Source: Phytoactinopolyspora endophytica (lineage in GTDB: Bacteria; Actinomycetota; Actinomycetes; Jiangellales; Jiangellaceae). Taken from it: DNA of 8,177 bases. The notes below the pieces were generated by a model. It searched no databases and was not told the DNA's origin. It saw nothing but the letters and a program-made list of their open reading frames with translations. The position numbers and the translations under genes are program-made. Shown piece by piece: positions 5,233-8,177 of this stretch. Within the stretch, counting starts at the first letter, position 1, and each line of letters opens with the position of its first letter. The DNA is taken from NCBI RefSeq assembly GCF_004138495.1, contig NZ_ML142849.1, positions 568,556 through 576,732 of the forward strand. Direction: 5' to 3'.

Positions 5233-6090
5233 ATGAAGTTCGCGGTGTTCACCGTCAGTGTGCCCGAGTGGGAACCGGCAGAGGCGGCGAAGCATATCGC
5301 CGGCGCCGGCTACGACGGCGTGGAATGGCGCATCACCGAGCCGAACGACTCCGCTGACGGCAAGCCCGGCTTTTGGACGGGCAACCGGTGCACCTGGCCG
5401 GCGTCGTCGTTCCCCGACGACGTCCAGGCGATCAAGGAGCTCACCAATGGCGCCGGCCTGGAGATGCCGGCCCTCGGCACCTACCTTCGCCCCGATCAGT
5501 TCGAGCAGATCGACACGACCATGCGCGCCGCTGCTCAGCTCGGCGTCCGGCAGCTGCGGGTCAGTTCGGGCGGCTACGAGACCGGCCGCAGCGTCCGCGA
5601 CCAGTGGGACGAGCGGCGTGGACAGTACGCCGAGGTGGCCCGGCTCGCCGCCGAGCACGGTGTGCGGGCGAACATCGAGATCCACCACCAGCAGCTCACG
5701 CCTAGCCCGCACGCGGCCGCGGCATTCCTCGACGGGCTCGATCCCGATCACGCCGGCGCCATCTTCGACATCGGCAACATGGTCTGGGAAGGATGGACCG
5801 AATACCGCTTCGGCCTGGAGGCGCTCGGCCCGTATCTCGCCCACGTGCAGGTGAAGAACGGTGCCGTCGTCCGCTCGGGCACCACCCGCGACGACGGCAC
5901 CGTGGAGTGGGAGAACACCCAACTGACCCTCCGCGACGGTTTCGCCGACATTCCCGCGTTCCTGACAGCGTTGAAGCAGGTCGGTTACGACAGCTGGGTC
6001 TCTGTCGAGGACTTCTCCGATCTCGGTGAGCAGACCCGATCCGAGCGCATCGCTGACAACCTCGCCTACCTCAAGGCGTCGGCCGCCTGA
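5233..6090 (+). CDS. Sugar phosphate isomerase/epimerase-like TIM barrel
   Basis: This 285-residue protein belongs to the xylose isomerase-like / AP endonuclease 2 superfamily (PF01261), cytoplasmic (beta/alpha)8 metal enzymes that isomerise or epimerise sugars, sugar phosphates or inositol derivatives. The N-terminal strand MKFAVFTVSVPEW and the phrase GAGYDGVEWRI (24-34) are typical. Expected metal ligands are in place: Glu149 (NIEIHH), Asp179 (IFDIGN), His204 (LAHVQVKN) and Glu259 (VSVEDF). The start is ATG at 5233, since GAGGAG lies 4 nt before it; a reading from 5179 adds 18 basic residues without a ribosome site and is rejected. A LacI-type operator upstream suggests induction by a sugar. 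It converges with an esterase gene across a 69-bp stem-loop. The exact substrate cannot be read from sequence; deoxysugar, ketose or inositol chemistry are all possible. Confidence 0.87.
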   Translation: MKFAVFTVSVPEWEPAEAAKHIAGAGYDGVEWRITEPNDSADGKPGFWTGNRCTWPASSFPDDVQAIKELTNGAGLEMPALGTYLRPDQFEQIDTTMRAAAQLGVRQLRVSSGGYETGRSVRDQWDERRGQYAEVARLAAEHGVRANIEIHHQQLTPSPHAAAAFLDGLDPDHAGAIFDIGNMVWEGWTEYRFGLEALGPYLAHVQVKNGAVVRSGTTRDDGTVEWENTQLTLRDGFADIPAFLTALKQVGYDSWVSVEDFSDLGEQTRSERIADNLAYLKASAA

Positions 6091-6120
6091 GGCCTTCGGT
6101 ATCCGCGGCACCTGCTGCCG

Positions 6121-6189
6121 GCTTGTTGAGCGTGAGTGTCGTCAAAGGGCTGTCCAGACGCCGGTATACGCCACTGACGCTCAACAAGC
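6121..6189. repeat. 69-bp stem-loop between convergent genes (candidate bidirectional terminator or REP-like unit)
   Basis: Left arm 6121-6138 and right arm 6172-6189 pair at 17 of 18 positions; the core GCTTGTTGAGCGT / ACGCTCAACAAGC is exact and the single mismatch is at 6134/6176. The loop is 33 nt. It lies 30 nt past the isomerase stop and 29 nt past the esterase stop, where a shared terminator would be expected. There is no U-tract. Its length and a loop motif resemble the element at 7284-7352. Confidence 0.7.
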
Positions 6190-6218
6190 TCCGGATGCAG
6201 CTATCCACACCAGGCGGC

Positions 6219-7256
6219 TCACGCGTCGTGCCAGCCGACCAGACGGCTGAAGACCGGCCACGCGTCGTCGGCGAAGAACCGGTGCGCACCGTCGCCGATT
6301 ACCAGCTCCACACGCTCGGATGCGCCGAACACGTCGTAGATCTCGCGCACCTTGCCGGCAGCCTCCCTGACACCGTCGATCGGGAAGATCGGATCGTCGC
6401 GCCCGGTCGTGACGACGAGCGGACGCGGCGCGATCAGGCCGGCGAGGTCCGGCATGTCGAAGTAGCGCAGGGCACCCGGCAGGTAGTTGTCGCTGCAGTG
6501 GTCGATGGAACCGATGCTGGCCCGGTAGGTGCAGACCGATGCCGACGGCATGACAGCGCCGATGCGTTCGTCCACGCACGCCGCGTACCAGGCGACGGTT
6601 CCTCCGCCGCTGTGCCCAAGACATGCGATCCGGTCGGTGTCCACCTCGGGAAACTCGGCGAGGGCATCGATGGCCCGGGACACGTCCCACACCCGCTCGC
6701 CGACCATGGTGCGTCCCAGCAACGACGCCACATGCACCGCGTGATGACACGTGCCCAAGCCGGCTCGTCGTTCTTCGGGCCGGATGTCCACCCGCTCGCC
6801 GAAGCATCGCTGTTCGAGCGCCAGCGCCGCGTATCCACGCGAGACCGCCTGAATGGCGAAGTCCCGATCACCGTCCGGGACCTGTGGCGTCGGGTCGGAC
6901 ACACCGGCCCTGGCCAGCGAGTTGTGCATACCCGTGGAGTGCCCTTGCAGGCACACCACCACCGGCACCGGTTGATCCGCGCCGTCGGGTACGAGCAGGT
7001 GGCACGGGACATCGGCGCCCAGCTCCGAGGTGAAGACGAAGCGGATCTCGGCATAGCCGTCACGCTCCTTCCTCCACTCGACGCGTAGATCGAGATCGAC
7101 CGGCTCCGGCAAGACACCGATCAGCTCGCGCAGCCGTCCGGCCAGTTGTACCCGCCACGCGCTCAGGTCCATGCCCGGGCTGTACGCGAGCTCAGGCTTC
7201 GCCGTTGCGAGCAGCCGCTCGTGGACGTTCTCCGGCGCGAGACTCAGCTCACTCAT
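6219..7256 (-). CDS. Alpha/beta-hydrolase esterase (acetyl xylan esterase / dienelactone hydrolase-like)
   Basis: This 345-residue alpha/beta hydrolase has no signal peptide and is probably cytoplasmic. The nucleophile elbow is GHSGGG at 214-219 (Ser216). The acid is probably Asp288 in TGRDDPIFP (GxxDxxxP pattern), and the base is His325 in GDGAHRFF, so the triad is complete. LQGHSTG at 103-109 supplies an oxyanion-hole loop after the first core strands (VPVVVCLQG). The roughly 90-residue N-terminal part before the core resembles the larger AXE1/Abhydrolase_7-type bacterial esterases, which deacylate sugars. The start is ATG at 7256 with GGGAGGA 3-4 nt upstream; the frame stays open far beyond (to 7688) but that part is antisense to nothing useful and overlaps the upstream gene. 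The enzyme may remove acyl groups from a sugar later handled by the convergent isomerase. The hydrolase class is sure; substrate is inferred. Confidence 0.87.
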   Translation of the reverse strand: MSELSLAPENVHERLLATAKPELAYSPGMDLSAWRVQLAGRLRELIGVLPEPVDLDLRVEWRKERDGYAEIRFVFTSELGADVPCHLLVPDGADQPVPVVVCLQGHSTGMHNSLARAGVSDPTPQVPDGDRDFAIQAVSRGYAALALEQRCFGERVDIRPEERRAGLGTCHHAVHVASLLGRTMVGERVWDVSRAIDALAEFPEVDTDRIACLGHSGGGTVAWYAACVDERIGAVMPSASVCTYRASIGSIDHCSDNYLPGALRYFDMPDLAGLIAPRPLVVTTGRDDPIFPIDGVREAAGKVREIYDVFGASERVELVIGDGAHRFFADDAWPVFSRLVGWHDA

Positions 7257-7259
7257 GCT

Positions 7260-7266
7260 TCCTCCC
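7260..7266 (-). promoter_or_regulatory. Ribosome binding site fixing the esterase start
   Basis: On the minus strand GGGAGGA precedes the ATG at 7256 by 3 nt (4 nt after GGGAGG). It sets the start well inside the long open frame. Confidence 0.75.
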
Positions 7267-7283
7267 AGTACGGCCGTGCGGAC

Positions 7284-7352
7284 ACTTCGTGGCCTCAGGT
7301 AACGGTTTGGGGCCTGCGAGCTTCGTCCAGACGTTACGTGAGGCCACGAAGT
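7284..7352. repeat. 69-bp stem-loop between the Trp-rich gene and the esterase
   Basis: Left arm 7284-7304 and right arm 7332-7352 pair at 20 of 21 positions (mismatch at 7298/7338); the loop is 27 nt. Its right end touches the stop codon of the upstream minus-strand gene, and its left end is 18 nt from the esterase ribosome binding site. In transcription order it lies between two same-strand genes, so it could terminate, attenuate or stabilise the transcript. There is no U-run. Confidence 0.75.
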
Positions 7353-8177
7353 CACGCTTGGCCCATCCGGCGGGCTTCCGGCCGATGGACGCCACGTGGC
7401 GTGTAACCGAGAGAGCCGGCGTGGCCCAGAACATCGGCCAGGTACCACGTGATGGCCAGCCACATCTCGGTGCCTTGTAGGCCAGGCTCTCCATTGAAGC
7501 CGCTCCCCGGCCGCAACGCGAAGCTGAATCCGGCACGCGGTTGCCAATGCTCCAGCACCCGCTCCAATTGTGCGGCCGCCCACACCTGAACGTCGCCGCG
7601 GCGGTGGCCGCTCTGCCTGCCGGCCAGCCAGAGCGGGTGGATCACGTCCAGCACATCGCACGCGGTGCCCCGGCCGTCGCCGAACCACCGGCCGTCACGA
7701 GTGTGCGCCAAGACCGTGTCGATCACCTGCTCCGGGTACGGCACAGGCAGGCCGAACTGGGCGAAGGTGCCCCGGGTCAGGCGGTAGTACCCGTTCACCA
7801 TCTGCCGCCGGCCTTCCTCGGCTGTCAGCCCGCCCCACATGCCGGTGTGCGGGTTGACGTGCGTATGCAGCCAGCCGATCAACATGTCCAGTGCGCCCGG
7901 CAGCCCGAACTGATGCCGGTTCCAGTACAGGCCGGTGCCGAAGCCGTCGACCCAGTCACCGGCGCGCCATGCACGCTCGGCCCACGGCTGCGTTTCCAGC
8001 ATGGTCACCAGCTCATCGGACGTGATCTCGTCCACTGCGATGATCGGGTGCTGGAACGACGACCCCAGCAGCTCCAGCGCGTAGCCAACGGACAGGATGT
8101 GGTACCGCAGCTGGCCGTCGCCTAGATCGGGGCCGGGTCCGGACGGCGTCGTTCCGTGCGCCGCACGAACGACCCAG
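7352..8177 (-). CDS. Unrecognised Trp-rich protein, 3' part only (possible alpha/alpha-barrel)
   Basis: The frame is open through the window edge at 8177, so the true start lies outside; 274 residues are visible. A GTG at 8035 is internal, because conserved-looking sequence continues before it (LRYHILSVGYALELLGSSFQHPI). The visible part is rich in Trp, His and Gly, with amphipathic helices separated by loops such as WVDGFGTGLYWNRHQFG, HVNPHTGMWGG, RDGRWFGDGRGTACDVLDVIHPLW and PGLQGTEMWLAITWYLADVLG. Alternating helix-loop units with aromatic and acidic loop residues recall (alpha/alpha)6 toroids, as in six-hairpin glycosidases, polysaccharide lyases or terpene/prenyl cyclases, but I cannot place it in a family. 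There are no membrane segments. The neighbouring esterase and isomerase would fit a role in carbohydrate processing. The last residues overlap the start of the 69-bp stem-loop. Confidence 0.75.
   Translation of the reverse strand, partial: WVVRAAHGTTPSGPGPDLGDGQLRYHILSVGYALELLGSSFQHPIIAVDEITSDELVTMLETQPWAERAWRAGDWVDGFGTGLYWNRHQFGLPGALDMLIGWLHTHVNPHTGMWGGLTAEEGRRQMVNGYYRLTRGTFAQFGLPVPYPEQVIDTVLAHTRDGRWFGDGRGTACDVLDVIHPLWLAGRQSGHRRGDVQVWAAAQLERVLEHWQPRAGFSFALRPGSGFNGEPGLQGTEMWLAITWYLADVLGHAGSLGYTPRGVHRPEARRMGQA

Noticed and set aside
5161..6111. 316-residue minus-strand open frame
   Set aside because: It lies exactly opposite the isomerase gene, which has metal ligands and a ribosome binding site; this is the usual long antisense frame of high-GC DNA.
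6121..6189. Ends of an insertion sequence
   Set aside because: The inverted repeats enclose only 33 nt and no transposase; no flanking target duplication was seen.
6123..7088. 321-residue plus-strand open frame
   Set aside because: Antisense to the esterase, whose catalytic triad is complete; no family features seen.
7541..8125. 194-residue plus-strand open frame
   Set aside because: Antisense to the Trp-rich gene; the minus-strand reading has structured helices and stays open across the edge.

Overview
The window reads as chromosomal DNA of a high-GC Gram-positive actinobacterium. The grounds are the strong G/C third-position bias, a PdtaR-type ANTAR response regulator, GTG starts, and purine-rich ribosome binding sites. 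A Jiangellales- or Nocardioides-like host is a guess from the gene mix; no 16S or other marker is present.

Left block (90-3349, all minus strand). In transcription order it holds a free-standing HTH + LAGLIDADG endonuclease-like gene (2582-3349), then pdtaR (1797-2441), then a periplasmic-binding-fold lipoprotein (90-1793) that starts only 3 nt after the pdtaR stop. The last two look like an operon. The lipoprotein carries about 190 residues of almost pure D/E/S/G in the middle of its binding domain.

Middle (3350-3956). The endonuclease gene is divergent from a tRNA gene (3398-3471, anticodon CAA). The 48-bp gap between them contains a perfect 8+1+8 palindrome. By anticodon the tRNA is leucine, but it has a 5-nt variable loop instead of the long class II arm expected for bacterial tRNA-Leu. 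After it come 485 bp without a convincing gene, holding several small dyads and of visibly lower GC.

Right block (3957-8177). A MccF-like S66 serine peptidase (3957-5015, +) is followed by a sugar phosphate isomerase/epimerase-like TIM barrel (5233-6090, +). Between them lies a perfect 9-4-9 inverted repeat of LacI/GalR operator type. Convergent to these are an alpha/beta-hydrolase esterase (6219-7256, -) and, upstream of it on the same strand, the 3' part of an unrecognised tryptophan-rich protein (7352-8177, -) that runs off the window. The isomerase, esterase and Trp-rich protein look like part of a locus for uptake or breakdown of plant-type or acylated sugars, with LacI-type control inferred from the operator. 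Two imperfect stem-loops, each exactly 69 bp, sit at the two ends of the esterase gene (6121-6189 and 7284-7352).

The most unusual parts are the tRNA/palindrome/LAGLIDADG arrangement, the giant acidic insert in the lipoprotein, and the paired 69-bp stem-loops.
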